From positions 124,001-188,000 of the forward strand of contig NZ_WASO01000015.1 of assembly GCF_009712605.1 (NCBI RefSeq): DNA of 64,000 nucleotides, given 5' to 3'. Below are positions 36,779-46,410 of the stretch, piece after piece; the first letter of the stretch is position 1; each line of letters starts with the position of its first letter. Origin of the DNA: Paludibacter sp. GTDB taxonomy: Bacteria; Bacteroidota; Bacteroidia; Bacteroidales; Paludibacteraceae. The position numbers and the translations under genes were made by a program. Under the pieces are notes generated by a model. It saw only the letters and a program-made list of their open reading frames with translations. It was not told where the DNA came from and did no database searches.

Positions 36779-37408
36779 CTATATGTACATGCCCATTGTC
36801 AGTACATAGCTACGGGTAACCTCAAAATATATTGTAAACTCCTTTCGGTCAGCGGTGTGACTCTCGGAAGCTTTTAGTTTTTTATCTTTTAATTCAAACG
36901 GTTGTATTAAAATCTCCTTTTCAAAATCCACTCCTTCTCTCGAAAGAAGTTTGTAAACGGTCTCTTTTGCCGACCAATGCAGCAAAGATACGACAGGTTC
37001 ACGGTCCTTGTCAAGAGCTTCACGTTCTTTAATATTCATGAAGCGATGATTGATACGGTGAGCTCTGTCGCTCATAGCTTCGATATCGATGCCGACAATC
37101 CGGTGTTTGTTGAGTGCAATGACAGCGTATCCTTTTGTGTGCGAAATGCTTATGTTAAACGATCTGTCGAGTAGCGCCGGTTTCCCGGAAGGCATGTAAA
37201 CGATTCTCTTTTCTTCTCCTGTCAGAAATTTGAAAAGCGCTCTTACTGCAAGTTTTTCGCATCTTTTAGTCGGATTGGCAACATCTTTTATCTCTTCTAA
37301 AAGCGGAGCCGTTTCTTCAAAAAGCTGCAAAAATTGTTCTTCCGTTTCTTCGATTTTCCAGATACCGATCAACGTACCGTCTGCGATTGTCTTTTTCTCA
37401 AGCAACAT
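36779..37408 (-). CDS. 4'-phosphopantetheinyl transferase
   Basis: The start is set at MLLEKKTIADG (37408), 13 bases after the gldD stop; the longer frame from 37444 would overlap gldD. About 209 residues. The enzyme moves phosphopantetheine from CoA to carrier proteins. The family signature is complete: SISHTKGYAVIAL, then VGIDIEAMSDRA, then LHWSAKETVYKLL. It probably serves fatty-acid or other acyl carrier proteins. It is the last gene of the gldE-gldD-PPTase run. Confidence 0.9.
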   Translation of the reverse strand: MLLEKKTIADGTLIGIWKIEETEEQFLQLFEETAPLLEEIKDVANPTKRCEKLAVRALFKFLTGEEKRIVYMPSGKPALLDRSFNISISHTKGYAVIALNKHRIVGIDIEAMSDRAHRINHRFMNIKEREALDKDREPVVSLLHWSAKETVYKLLSREGVDFEKEILIQPFELKDKKLKASESHTADRKEFTIYFEVTRSYVLTMGMYI

Positions 37409-37421
37409 AATTGACAGCAGT

Positions 37422-37991
37422 TTATTTCCATCTGGTTGTTTCAATCAGACGAATAATATCTTTGCGAACATAATTAAGTACCGGAGCAATGGAGTCTTTG
37501 TTTGGAACTGCATCGAAATAGAGCGCACCTCTTAACACATGATGCGTGCTGTCCGTTAGCATAAACTGGATTGGCGAAGCGGCATCGCCTTTGATTTCAT
37601 AAAGAATTCCATATACTTTGCGATCTGGATTCTCATATGGTTGCTCGGTGATAGCCTCGGCTTTTACCGTATGTTTGTAAACAAATTTCCGGCAATCTTC
37701 GGCAATGGTTCTGAAGTTGTTCCTGACGGGCATGTAGCTGCAATAGATGCATCCTTTGAGTGCTGGGTATTCAATGTTGAGCCAATATTCACCCTGCTCA
37801 TGCTTTACTGCAGAATCGATGGCAAATGTTGAAATGTCAAATGAATAAGGATAGTTTTTGTCGAAGACACGGTAGTTGTTTGCGGGTAGCGCTATCCGAA
37901 AATATCCATAAGGCTTGGGCGTCGGATTTGAACACGAAGCCGTTATCAGCAGAACGAAAAAAATTAATGGTGCTAAATATTTGAATTTCAT
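37422..37991 (-). CDS. gldD: Gliding motility lipoprotein GldD
   Basis: A 189-residue lipoprotein (lipobox TASC followed by SNPTPKPYGY) that matches GldD: PYGYFRIALP, YPYSFDIS, WLNIEYPALKGCIYCSYMPV and the C-terminal ADSLAPVL-like DSIAPVLNYVRKDI. GldD is required for gliding in Flavobacterium and its gene is kept in many non-gliding Bacteroidota that have T9SS. It lies 10 bases after gldE, the usual order. Together with the T9SS cargo at the window start it suggests a working T9SS in this organism. Confidence 0.93.
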   Translation of the reverse strand: MKFKYLAPLIFFVLLITASCSNPTPKPYGYFRIALPANNYRVFDKNYPYSFDISTFAIDSAVKHEQGEYWLNIEYPALKGCIYCSYMPVRNNFRTIAEDCRKFVYKHTVKAEAITEQPYENPDRKVYGILYEIKGDAASPIQFMLTDSTHHVLRGALYFDAVPNKDSIAPVLNYVRKDIIRLIETTRWK

Positions 37992-38001
37992 GCTGTTTTT
38001 A

Positions 38002-39321
38002 TTATTCTGTTGCCGGCTGATCCGACAATGTTAGCCGTACTTTTATAATGCGGCGTTCGTCTACTTCAAGAATGTCGAAGGTATATCTTCCGAACACAAT
38101 TTGATCATTTTGATGAGGTAATTCTCCTGTTAATTCGAGAATCAGGCCGGCAAGACTATCGACTTCGCTGATTATGTTATCAAAATCGGTTTCTTCCACT
38201 TTGACGACCTTAAAAAAGTCTGTCAGTGAGATTTTTGCGTCAAAGTCTATCGTGTTTTTATTTATAATCGTGTATGGAAGTTCTGTGTCATCATATTCGT
38301 CGTCAATTTCGCCGACAACTTCTTCCAGAATATCTTCAAGCGTTACGATGCCCGATGTTCCTCCGTATTCATCGACTACAACGGCCAGATGATTTTTGTT
38401 TGCCTGAAATTCTCTAAGCAAATCGTCAATTTTCTTCTGCTCCGGGACAAAATAGGGTTGACGCAGCAATACCTGCCATTTGAAAGAATCGCTTTTGTCA
38501 AGATGAGGAAGCAGGTCTTTACTATAAAGTATTCCTTTTATAGTGTCAATGTTGCCCTGATATACCGGAATGCGTGAATATCCCGACTCGATGACCTGTT
38601 GCTTTACTTTTGAAAAAGCAGATTTTATGTCGATGGAGGCAATGTCAAGGCGGGCAGTCATTATTTCTTCTACGCTTTTGCTGCCGAACTTGATGATACC
38701 TTCCAGAATTTGTTTGTCATCATCGTCATTTTTGGTGGTCAGTTCTAACGCCTGCGATAATTCGTCAATAGACAGGTTTTGTGAATTATGGCGAGCTAAT
38801 CGTTTGTCTACCAGCCCGGACGATTTTACCAGCAGCAAGGCAAATGGCTTCAGCGTTTTTTCTAAAAATCGTAGCATAGACGCAGAAAAACGCGAAAAGC
38901 GTAAGGCATTTTGACGGGCATAAATTTTGGGGCCTATCTCTCCGATTAACAGAAGCAAAAATGTGATTACAACCGTTTGTACCAGAAAGCCTATCCATGG
39001 CGCAGATGAAAAATCGAACAGGTGATTCACTAATAGCGTAGAAAGGATTACAACGGCGACATTGATCGTGTTGTTGGCTATTAGAATTGTTGCCAATAGA
39101 CGTTCCGGCTGCTCTTTGAGAGACAATAGAATTTCATCTGAAGTAAATGTTTTTTTGTTAAGCTCGTTGATGTCGTGAGGATTGAGGGCAAAAAAAGCGA
39201 CTTCAGAAGCAGAAATAAATCCCGTGATGACTAATAATAAAAGCATCAGGAGTATTATCCCGACCGTTTCGATGGTAAACGGATGAACTATTATCTCCGA
39301 AAAAATAGCAGCTATATTCAA
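38002..39321 (-). CDS. gldE: Gliding motility-associated protein GldE (CNNM/CorC-type transporter family)
   Basis: The 439-residue inner-membrane protein has a DUF21/CNNM membrane domain (about 15-190, four helices), a CBS pair (about 215-340; MTARLDIASID, SRIPVYQGNIDTIKGILYSKDLLP, VVDEYGGTSGIVTLEDILEEVVGEI) and a C-terminal CorC_HlyC domain (about 350-435; LAGLILELTGELP). The family is linked to magnesium or cobalt transport, while GldE itself is known as a partner of GldD. The gene lies downstream of ssb but a strong terminator stands between them, so it needs its own promoter, which I could not identify. Confidence 0.92.
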   Translation of the reverse strand: MNIAAIFSEIIVHPFTIETVGIILLMLLLLVITGFISASEVAFFALNPHDINELNKKTFTSDEILLSLKEQPERLLATILIANNTINVAVVILSTLLVNHLFDFSSAPWIGFLVQTVVITFLLLLIGEIGPKIYARQNALRFSRFSASMLRFLEKTLKPFALLLVKSSGLVDKRLARHNSQNLSIDELSQALELTTKNDDDDKQILEGIIKFGSKSVEEIMTARLDIASIDIKSAFSKVKQQVIESGYSRIPVYQGNIDTIKGILYSKDLLPHLDKSDSFKWQVLLRQPYFVPEQKKIDDLLREFQANKNHLAVVVDEYGGTSGIVTLEDILEEVVGEIDDEYDDTELPYTIINKNTIDFDAKISLTDFFKVVKVEETDFDNIISEVDSLAGLILELTGELPHQNDQIVFGRYTFDILEVDERRIIKVRLTLSDQPATE

Positions 39322-39349
39322 TTAATTGATAATTAGATAAAAACAAATA

Positions 39350-39373
39350 AAGGACAGGCCTCAGCCTGTCCTT
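39350..39373 (-). terminator. Terminator of the mutY-ssb transcript
   Basis: Perfect arms AAGGACAGGC and GCCTGTCCTT around a 4-base loop (CTCA), followed by T-rich sequence on the minus strand. It ends the transcript 66 bases after the ssb stop. Confidence 0.8.
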
Positions 39374-39438
39374 GCAAAATTAATAAAAAATGTCCACTGT
39401 GACACTCTTTATTGCAGAGCTATAGTGCTTTTTGCGTG

Positions 39439-39888
39439 TTAGAAAGGAAGATCGTCTGCCGAATCATCCGATACGGGAGCTTCAATAGAACTTGCGGTAG
39501 AAGCGGCAGCAGCCTGGTTGTTAGAAACCGATCCGTTGTCTTGTCCGGAGTCAGCGCGTTTTCCGAGTAATTGCATAACGTCGGCATAGATTTCAGTAGT
39601 GTAACGTTTGTTTCCGTTTTGGTCTTCCCACTGGCGTGTTCTGATTTTACCTTCAATGTAGAGCTGGCTGCCTTTTTTTACATATTTCTCAGCGGTTTCT
39701 GCCAGTCCGCGCCATAGGACAATATTATGCCATTCCGTTCTTTCGGGGACTTCGGTACCGCTGGCTGTTTTGTACCCTCTTTCTGTGGTAGCCAAAGGGA
39801 AATTAGCAACTGCGACATTTCTGTCAAGATATTTTACCTCGGGATCTTTTCCTACATTGCCTACTAAAATTACTTTGTTAACCGACAT
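39439..39888 (-). CDS. ssb: Single-stranded DNA-binding protein
   Basis: A 149-residue SSB with an N-terminal OB fold (MSVNKVILVGNVGKDPEVKY, ANFPLATTERGYK, TEWHNIVLWRGLAETAEKYVKKGSQLYIEGK) and an Ala/Ser-rich linker. The acidic tip DDSADDLPF binds partner proteins in replication and repair. It follows mutY by 18 bases and is ended by a strong hairpin. Confidence 0.97.
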   Translation of the reverse strand: MSVNKVILVGNVGKDPEVKYLDRNVAVANFPLATTERGYKTASGTEVPERTEWHNIVLWRGLAETAEKYVKKGSQLYIEGKIRTRQWEDQNGNKRYTTEIYADVMQLLGKRADSGQDNGSVSNNQAAAASTASSIEAPVSDDSADDLPF

Positions 39889-39906
39889 ATTAATCTGTTT
39901 TAAATG

Positions 39907-41031
39907 TTAATTTGCTGTAAAGATATATTTGTTTTTTGAATAAGGCAAATTTTCGCTAAACTTTTTGAGGAATTTTTCAGTTAGCCTCGAAACCGGGTAT
40001 TTATTTAGGTGTTCGATCTTTACGGGTATAAAGTGCGACAATTCTGAAGTCGTACATTCGGTATTGATAACGTAAAAAATGGCATGAATTATTTGATGAC
40101 TCAATACATGTTTTATCTCTTTCGACTGATAGCTTACATGTACAGAATTCAACTTTACTAGTTCACTAAGCCAGTTTCTCTCCATGAGAATTTCTTCGAA
40201 GCTACACAGTTTTGTGCTTTCGTAAAGCGGAAATTCATACAAATTTTGCCATATGTCTTTGTCTGATCTTTTGCTCAAAAGCGTTTCTTCTCCGCAAATG
40301 AAAACTAAATGGTGAAAATAGCGGTGTGTTACCCTTGTTTTCTTCTCCTTGACGGGTAAATAGGATATTTTGTCGTGTTCTTTTGCAAAGCAGCTGGTTT
40401 CGAGTGGACAATGTATGCAGTCAGGATTGGTTGGCGTGCATTGCAAGGCTCCGAACTCCATAATCGCCTGATTGTGCAGGTCGGGTTGTTGTTTGTCAAG
40501 CAATGAATTAGCCAGTTCGGTAAACTGTTTTTTGCCTGCTCCCGAGTCAATCGGGGAATCTATGCCGAAATAACGGGATAAAAAACGAAAAACATTGCCA
40601 TCGACAACGGCGTAAGGTTGCTTGAACGCAAATGAAGAAATGGCGGCGGCAGTGTATTCTCCAATGCCTTTTAATGCTAAAATGTCATCGTAAGCGGACG
40701 GAAATTTGCCGTTGTGTTGCGTCATAATCTGTTTGGCGGCCGCCTGCAGGTTGCGCGCACGACTATAATAACCTAAACCTTGCCAGCATTTCAGAACCTC
40801 ATCTTCGGGAGCGTTGGCAAGCAATTGGACATCAGGAAATTGTTGCGTGAATTTCAGGTAATAGTCGTATCCCTGAGCTACTCTTGTTTGTTGCAGGATG
40901 ATCTCCGAAATCCATATGCGGTAAGGGTCATGGATGTTCCTCCACGGCAAATCCCGTTTGTTCTTTTTGTACCAATTGGTCAAAACGGAAGATATATGCT
41001 GCAAATCGTCGTTTTCAATCATCGCAATCAT
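39907..41031 (-). CDS. mutY: A/G-specific adenine glycosylase MutY
   Basis: The 374-residue base-excision enzyme removes adenine mispaired with 8-oxoguanine. It has the helix-hairpin-helix ALKGIGEYTAAAISSFAF with the catalytic Asp in YAVVDGNVFRFLSRYFG, and a 4Fe-4S motif CTPTNPDCIHCPLETSC. A C-terminal NUDIX-like domain (about 235-365) recognises 8-oxoG. A second ATG 9 bases in (MIENDD) is an equally good start. A -7 box lies 41 bases upstream. Confidence 0.96.
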   Translation of the reverse strand: MIAMIENDDLQHISSVLTNWYKKNKRDLPWRNIHDPYRIWISEIILQQTRVAQGYDYYLKFTQQFPDVQLLANAPEDEVLKCWQGLGYYSRARNLQAAAKQIMTQHNGKFPSAYDDILALKGIGEYTAAAISSFAFKQPYAVVDGNVFRFLSRYFGIDSPIDSGAGKKQFTELANSLLDKQQPDLHNQAIMEFGALQCTPTNPDCIHCPLETSCFAKEHDKISYLPVKEKKTRVTHRYFHHLVFICGEETLLSKRSDKDIWQNLYEFPLYESTKLCSFEEILMERNWLSELVKLNSVHVSYQSKEIKHVLSHQIIHAIFYVINTECTTSELSHFIPVKIEHLNKYPVSRLTEKFLKKFSENLPYSKNKYIFTAN

Positions 41032-41071
41032 TTTTGAGAGTAGTTATATCCACATCCGAAAAATGGGTTTG

Positions 41072-41079
41072 CAAAGGTA
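41072..41079 (-). promoter_or_regulatory. -7 box of mutY-ssb
   Basis: The minus strand reads TACCTTTG (TAnnTTTG class), 41 bases before the mutY start. Confidence 0.5.
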
Positions 41080-41132
41080 AAGCGGAAGTTTAGAAAAAAA
41101 ATATAGGGTCTGGAAAAAAAAAGAAAAAAGAT

Positions 41133-41163
41133 TTTGTCGTTGAAAATTAATGCAATATCTTTG
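41133..41163 (+). promoter_or_regulatory. Promoter of the HU gene
   Basis: TTTG (41133-41136) and TATCTTTG (41156-41163) are separated by exactly 19 bases, the consensus spacing for the Bacteroidota housekeeping sigma factor. The implied leader is about 55 bases. Confidence 0.85.
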
Positions 41164-41226
41164 CAAGTCCATAAGCCAACAATATTTTTACACATTTAAT
41201 GTATAACCCTTTTAATTTTTTCAACA

Positions 41227-41499
41227 ATGACAAAAGCAGAAATTGTTAATGAAATTGCGAAAGAAACCGGTCTTGATAAGGTTTCTATCTTGAAGACTGT
41301 TGAGTCTTTCATGGAAAACGTAAAATCGTCTTTGGAAAAAGGTGATAACGTTTACCTGAGAGGTTTCGGTAGCTTCATCGTAAAACAAAGAGCACAAAAA
41401 ACTGCTCGTAATATTTCCAAGAACACAACTATTGTGATTCCTGCTCACAAAATCCCGGCTTTCAAACCAGCTAAGACATTTTTTGAATCAGTAAAATAA
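41227..41499 (+). CDS. HU-family DNA-binding protein
   Basis: A 90-residue histone-like protein with the HU fold: helices MTKAEIVNEIAKETGLDKV and ILKTVESFMENVKSSLEKG, the strand GDNVYLRGFGSFIVKQR and the DNA-binding arm ARNISKNTTIVIPAHKIPAFKPAK. It bends and compacts DNA as a dimer. It is preceded by a consensus promoter and followed 7 bases later by a tiny basic gene and then the RNase gene, a gene order kept in many Bacteroidota. Confidence 0.95.
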   Translation: MTKAEIVNEIAKETGLDKVSILKTVESFMENVKSSLEKGDNVYLRGFGSFIVKQRAQKTARNISKNTTIVIPAHKIPAFKPAKTFFESVK

Positions 41500-41506
41500 T
41501 ACAACC

Positions 41507-41596
41507 ATGCCAAGCGGAAAAAAAAGAAAAAGACATAAGATGTCTACGCACAAGCGTAAAAAAAGACTCAGAAAGAATCGCCATAAGAAGAAATAA
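41507..41596 (+). CDS. Tiny basic AURKAIP1/COX24-domain protein (bS22/mS38-like)
   Basis: This 29-codon gene (ATG 41507, TAA 41594) encodes a Lys/Arg-rich peptide: MPSGKKRKRHKM, then STHKRKKRLRKNRHKKK. The pattern of a KRKRHKMSxHKRKKRLRKNRxKK type matches the AURKAIP1/COX24 domain, known from mitochondrial ribosomal protein mS38 and from small ribosomal proteins such as mycobacterial bS22. The start follows the HU stop by 7 bases, so both are on one transcript. A ribosomal role is inferred from the family. Confidence 0.8.
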   Translation: MPSGKKRKRHKMSTHKRKKRLRKNRHKKK

Positions 41597-41623
41597 AGTA
41601 AGCGGTCTTTATTAAGAACATAC

Positions 41624-41666
41624 AAGAGCAAACCGGCGGCCTGAGACTGGCAGTAGGTTTGTTCTT
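41624..41666 (+). terminator. Hairpin between the tiny basic gene and the RNase gene
   Basis: Arms AAGAGCAAACC (41624-41634) and GGTTTGTTCTT (41656-41666) pair with one G-T wobble, followed by a T-rich stretch. It may end the HU transcript or only reduce read-through into the RNase gene. Confidence 0.55.
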
Positions 41667-41699
41667 TGTTTATTATAAGTACTCTAAAACCAACAAAGT

Positions 41700-43274
41700 G
41701 TGAATAGTGAATTAGTCGTTGACGTACAACAACAAGAGATTACGATCGCGCTGCTGGAGGATAAAAATCTGGTGGAACTCAACAAAGAGGGGCGTTCGTT
41801 ATCATTTATGGTTGGCGATATTTATGTGGGCAGGGTTAAAAAACTGATGCCCGGACTGAATGCCGCCTTCGTGGATGTTGGTTATGGCAAAGAGGCTTTT
41901 CTTCACTATCAGGATTTAGGTCCACAATTTCTTTCACAAACCGAATTTTTTAAACAAACCCAGGCTGACCGTAAACGCACACCTTCCATAATTAAAACCA
42001 AAACATTTGCCGATATCCCGAAGGACGGCACTATTTCGGATGTTTTGAAGGTGGGTCAAGAGTTATGGGTACAAATTGCCAAAGAACCTATTTCGACAAA
42101 AGGACCGCGACTATCGGCCGAATTGTCGATTGCAGGTAGGTATTTGGTGCTGATCCCGTTTTCCGACAAAGTTTCCGTATCGCAGAAAATTAAGTCGGCG
42201 GAAGAACGAATGAGGCTCAAACAGTTGATCCAAAGCATTAAACCGCGTAGGTTTGGTGTTATTGTAAGAACTGTAGCCGAAGACAAACGGGTAGCAGAAC
42301 TCGATAATGAGTTACGAATTTTGGTAAAACGATGGGAAGAATCGGTTGCCAAGACTCAAAAAGCAAAAGGTATAGCGCCTGTCCTTGAAGAAATCGGACG
42401 AACAATCGGAATAATACGTGATATTTTTAATCCCGATTTCGAAAGTATTCATATTAATGACGAGGCGGTGTGCGCTGAAGTTCGCGATTATGTAGAACTG
42501 ATAGCGCCGGAAAAGAAAAATATTATCAAACTGTATGATGGTAAATTGCCGATTTTCGATAATTTCGGAATTACCAAACAAGTTAAGTCCCTTTTCGGTA
42601 AGACCGTAACATTTAAACGCGGAGCTTATCTCATTATAGAACAAACCGAAGCTATGCACGTTATCGACGTGAATAGCGGAAATCGCTCGAAAGCCAACAA
42701 TAACCAGGAAGATAATGCTCTGGAAGTGAATATGGCCGCTGCGAACGAAATTGTCCGTCAAATGCGCTTACGCGACCTCGGCGGAATCATTGCCATCGAT
42801 TTTATCGACATGATAAAGAGCGAACATCGTCAACAGCTGTTCGAACATGTGGAGAAACTGATGGAAAACGACCGGGCCAAACACCACGTGCTGCCTTTGA
42901 GTAAGTTCGGTGTTATGCAAATTACCCGTCAACGGGTTCGTCCGGCAATGTTTGTCGATACTGAAGAAAGCTGTCCGACCTGTTTCGGAACCGGCAAGAT
43001 CAAAGCTTCCATTTTATTTACGGATACACTTGAAGGGAAGCTGGATTATCTGGTAAATACGCTTAATACCAAACAGTTTGTGTTAAAAGTGCATCCATAT
43101 GTGGCAGCCTACATTAATTCCGGATTCTATTCATTGAAATGGAAATGGAAGTTCCGGTTTGGTTTCGGCCACAAAATAGTACCATCTCAAGAATTCGGTC
43201 TGCTGCAATACGCGTTTATTGATGCAGCGGGAAATGAACTAGACCTGAAAGAAGAAATAGAAACTCGTCTATAA
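41700..43274 (+). CDS. rng: Ribonuclease G/E family endoribonuclease
   Basis: The 524-residue protein is of RNase G size. The N-terminal S1-like domain (FMVGDIYVGRVKKLMPGLNAAFVDVGYGKEAFLH) is followed by the catalytic core with MHVIDVNSGN and GGIIAIDFIDM, whose Asp residues bind magnesium. The zinc-link CPTCFGTG is at about 427-434. No long RNase E-type C-terminal scaffold is present. The start is a GTG at 41700. The enzyme should process rRNA and mRNA. A strong terminator follows directly. Confidence 0.93.
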   Translation: MNSELVVDVQQQEITIALLEDKNLVELNKEGRSLSFMVGDIYVGRVKKLMPGLNAAFVDVGYGKEAFLHYQDLGPQFLSQTEFFKQTQADRKRTPSIIKTKTFADIPKDGTISDVLKVGQELWVQIAKEPISTKGPRLSAELSIAGRYLVLIPFSDKVSVSQKIKSAEERMRLKQLIQSIKPRRFGVIVRTVAEDKRVAELDNELRILVKRWEESVAKTQKAKGIAPVLEEIGRTIGIIRDIFNPDFESIHINDEAVCAEVRDYVELIAPEKKNIIKLYDGKLPIFDNFGITKQVKSLFGKTVTFKRGAYLIIEQTEAMHVIDVNSGNRSKANNNQEDNALEVNMAAANEIVRQMRLRDLGGIIAIDFIDMIKSEHRQQLFEHVEKLMENDRAKHHVLPLSKFGVMQITRQRVRPAMFVDTEESCPTCFGTGKIKASILFTDTLEGKLDYLVNTLNTKQFVLKVHPYVAAYINSGFYSLKWKWKFRFGFGHKIVPSQEFGLLQYAFIDAAGNELDLKEEIETRL

Positions 43275-43286
43275 CATCATGCTAAT

Positions 43287-43322
43287 AAAAAAGCCGTTTC
43301 GGATTCCGAAACGGCTTTTTTT
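43287..43322. terminator. Bidirectional terminator between rng and leuS
   Basis: Arms AAAAAGCCGTTTCGG and CCGAAACGGCTTTTT form a near-perfect hairpin with T-runs on both strands, between two converging genes. Confidence 0.88.
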
Positions 43323-43339
43323 GTGCTCTTGAGTATCGA

Positions 43340-46126
43340 TTACAAAACGATATTTACAATCTTCTTCGGTACCACGATCACTTTTTTCGGAGTTTTACCT
43401 TCCAGCCATTTTTGCGACTGTTCCTCTTTCATTACAATGGCTTCTACTTCTGCAGCAGGCATATCGGCCGGTAATTGCATCTGATAGCGTACTTTCCCGT
43501 TGAAAGAAATAGCATAAGTGGCTGTATTTTCCACCAGATACTTTTCATCGGCGTCTACCCATTGGGCATCGCAAACGGTAGTGGTGTTACCTAATGTGTG
43601 CCACAGTTCTTCGGCAACGTGAGGCGCAAACGGAGCCAGAGTTACTACCAGCGGTTCCAGAATTGCTTTCTTGCTGCATTTGAGAGACGTAAGTTCGTTG
43701 ATGCAGATCATAAAGGCACTGATTGATGTGTTGTATGAGAAGTTCTCGATGTCGGCCTTGATCTTCTTCAATAGTTTGTGCAGTGCCTTCAGTTCGTCGG
43801 CTGTCGGTTCAGCATCTGTAACCTGCAGGGTTCCTTCTTTCCAGAAGAGGCTCCAGAGTTTTTTCAGGAAACGGTGAACGCCGTCAATACCGTTGGTATC
43901 CCAGGGCTTCGACTGTTCGAGTGGACCGAGGAACATTTCGTAGAGGCGCAGGGTATCGGCACCGTAGCGTTCCACAATGTCATCGGGATTCACCACGTTG
44001 AACATCGATTTCGACATTTTTTCTACCGCCCAACCGCAAACGTATTTGCCATCTTCGAGAATGAATTCGGCAGTTTTGTATTCCGGATTCCAGTTTTTGA
44101 AAGCTTCTACATCGAGAATGTCGTTGGAAACAATGTTTACATCGACATGAATCGGAGTGACATCGTATTGGTTCTTCAGGTTCAGCGAAACAAATGTGTT
44201 GGTGTCTTTGATACGATACACAAAATTGCTTCGTCCCTGAATCATTCCCTGATTGATCAGTTTTTTGAACGGTTCTTCTTCGCAAACGATACCGAGGTCG
44301 AACAGAAATTTGTTCCAGAAACGGCTATAAATAAGGTGGCCGGTAGCATGTTCCGTTCCGCCGATATAGAGGTCGACATTACGCCAGTATGCGTCAACTT
44401 TCTTATCAACCAATGCCTTGTCGTTATGCGGATCCATGTAGCGCAGGTAGTAGGCCGATGAACCGGCAAAGCCCGGCATGGTGTTCAGTTCGAGCGGGAA
44501 GCCATCCTCTGTTTGCCAGTTTTTAGCACGTCCGAGCGGTGGTTCGCCTTTTTCGGTAGGCAGGTATTTGTCCACTTCGGGTAATTCGAGCGGCAATTTG
44601 CTTTCGTCGAGCATGTAGGGTTGTCCCTCTTTGTAATAAACAGGGAACGGCTCTCCCCAGTAGCGTTGGCGGCTGAAAATAGCGTCGCGCAGGCGGAAGT
44701 TTACCTTCACACGACCCAATCCTTTTTCTGCAATATATAATTTTGTTCTGGCAATGGCTTCTTTTACGGTCAGACCGTTCAGTACAAGACCACCTTCCAT
44801 CTCTTTACCGGGAGCCGGCGAGTTGGTGACAATCCCTTCTTTCGCATCGAAACTCTCTTCGCTCACGTCGCAACCCTCGATCAGCGGAACGATGGGCAAA
44901 TCGAAGTGTTTGGCAAAGGCGTAGTCGCGTGAGTCGTGCGCGGGAACCGCCATGATGGCGCCTGTTCCGTAGCCGGCCAGTACGTAGTCACTGATCCACA
45001 CCGGGATGGCATCGCCGGTGAGCGGATTGATGGCATACGAACCCGAAAAGACGCCGCTGACACGTTTGTCGGCGATACGTTCGCGTTCGGTACGTTTTTT
45101 AGTGGCGACTAAATAATCGGCTACTGCTTGCTTTTGTTCAGCGGTGGTCAGTTGAGCCACCAGCGAACTTTCGGGAGCCAGTACCATAAAGGTTACCCCG
45201 AATACTGTGTCGGCGCGGGTGGTGAATATCGTAAACTCGAGATCGGATTCTTTTACCTTGAAATTCATTTCGGCACCTTCACTTCTCCCGATCCAGTTCT
45301 TTTGGGTCTCTTTCAGTGAGTCGGTCCAGTCGATGGTGTCGAGGCCGTCGAGCAGACGTTGTGCGTAAGCCGAAACACGCAGGCTCCACTGGCTCATCAC
45401 TTTTTGTTCTACCGGATGGCCACCACGAACGGACACACCTTCGCTCACCTCGTCGTTGGCAAGCACCGTTCCCAGCGCAGGACACCAGTTTACCATTGTG
45501 TCGGCTTTGTAGGCGATGCGGTAGTTCATCAGGATTTCGCGTTGCTCCTTTTCGCTTTTGGTATTCCATTCGGCAGCAGTAAACGACATCTCGTTAGTGC
45601 AGGCAATATCCAGGCCTTCGGTACCGCTTTGGCTGAATACTTCTACCAGTTCGCTGATGGGACGCGCCTGTTTGGCCTGATTACAATAATAGCTGTTGAA
45701 CATCTGAATAAATGCCCATTGTGTCCATTTGTAAAAATCAGGGTTGCAGGTGCGCACTTCGCGGCTCCAGTCGTAGCAGAAGCCGATTTTGTCGAGCTGT
45801 TCGCGGTAGCGGGTGATATTTTTCTCGGTGGTAACGGCTGGGTGTTGACCTGTTTGGATGGCATACTGTTCGGCGGGGAGACCGTAGGCATCGTAACCCA
45901 TTGGGTGCAATACGTTGAACCCTTGCAGGCGTTTGAAACGACTGTAAATATCAGAAGCTATATATCCCAGCGGATGTCCTACGTGCAATCCTGCTCCCGA
46001 AGGGTAGGGGAACATGTCCAATACGTAAAACTTGGGACGCTTTTCGTCCATTTCAACTTTATAGGTTTGGTTTTGCTGCCAAAACTCCTGCCATTTTTTC
46101 TCGATTTCCCTGAAATTGTATTCCAT
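43340..46126 (-). CDS. leuS: Leucyl-tRNA synthetase
   Basis: The start is [13 protein letters not shown] at 46126, giving 928 residues. A longer frame reaching 46339 crosses the leuS -7 box and is not coding. The class I synthetase charges tRNA-Leu. HIGH-type motif [17 protein letters not shown] motif [11 protein letters not shown], a CP1 editing domain (about 220-500, [18 protein letters not shown]) and an anticodon-binding domain followed by the C-terminal domain are visible. Length and order are normal. Confidence 0.97.
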   Translation of the reverse strand: MEYNFREIEKKWQEFWQQNQTYKVEMDEKRPKFYVLDMFPYPSGAGLHVGHPLGYIASDIYSRFKRLQGFNVLHPMGYDAYGLPAEQYAIQTGQHPAVTTEKNITRYREQLDKIGFCYDWSREVRTCNPDFYKWTQWAFIQMFNSYYCNQAKQARPISELVEVFSQSGTEGLDIACTNEMSFTAAEWNTKSEKEQREILMNYRIAYKADTMVNWCPALGTVLANDEVSEGVSVRGGHPVEQKVMSQWSLRVSAYAQRLLDGLDTIDWTDSLKETQKNWIGRSEGAEMNFKVKESDLEFTIFTTRADTVFGVTFMVLAPESSLVAQLTTAEQKQAVADYLVATKKRTERERIADKRVSGVFSGSYAINPLTGDAIPVWISDYVLAGYGTGAIMAVPAHDSRDYAFAKHFDLPIVPLIEGCDVSEESFDAKEGIVTNSPAPGKEMEGGLVLNGLTVKEAIARTKLYIAEKGLGRVKVNFRLRDAIFSRQRYWGEPFPVYYKEGQPYMLDESKLPLELPEVDKYLPTEKGEPPLGRAKNWQTEDGFPLELNTMPGFAGSSAYYLRYMDPHNDKALVDKKVDAYWRNVDLYIGGTEHATGHLIYSRFWNKFLFDLGIVCEEEPFKKLINQGMIQGRSNFVYRIKDTNTFVSLNLKNQYDVTPIHVDVNIVSNDILDVEAFKNWNPEYKTAEFILEDGKYVCGWAVEKMSKSMFNVVNPDDIVERYGADTLRLYEMFLGPLEQSKPWDTNGIDGVHRFLKKLWSLFWKEGTLQVTDAEPTADELKALHKLLKKIKADIENFSYNTSISAFMICINELTSLKCSKKAILEPLVVTLAPFAPHVAEELWHTLGNTTTVCDAQWVDADEKYLVENTATYAISFNGKVRYQMQLPADMPAAEVEAIVMKEEQSQKWLEGKTPKKVIVVPKKIVNIVL

Positions 46127-46203
46127 ATCAACGATAAAGGTTGAGAGCCGGATGCTTAATATCTTTACATCCAACTCTTTTTGTAGTTTAGATTTTCGGA
46201 CTG

Positions 46204-46211
46204 CAAATTTA
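46204..46211 (-). promoter_or_regulatory. -7 box of leuS
   Basis: The minus strand reads TAAATTTG (TAnnTTTG class), 78 bases upstream of the chosen leuS ATG. Confidence 0.55.
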
Positions 46212-46376
46212 CGGAAAGTTTGATAAAAAACAGAATGATAACAGTATGAGAGCGATAAATAATCAGTTCGGGAGAACCTTATTTTACGTCCGTTTTTAGA
46301 TGTTTTGTTTGCTGTGAAAGTGTAACAGGCCTGTGTCACGCAATTGTATAGGTTTTCTGCTTCCCTACTTTTTGCG

Positions 46377-46384
46377 TACCTTTG
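46377..46384 (+). promoter_or_regulatory. -7 box of the DEAD-box helicase gene
   Basis: TACCTTTG (TAnnTTTG class) lies 27 bases before the start codon, with a TTTTC stretch about 20 bases upstream as a poor -33 box. The 46127-46410 gap otherwise holds only this promoter and that of leuS. Confidence 0.55.
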
Positions 46385-46410
46385 AAAGTTATTAGAAAAT
46401 TAAAGACTTA

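Noticed and set aside
46127-46339. 71-codon N-terminal extension of leuS
   Set aside because: The extension spans a TAAATTTG promoter box, and the family N-terminus starts at [13 protein letters not shown].
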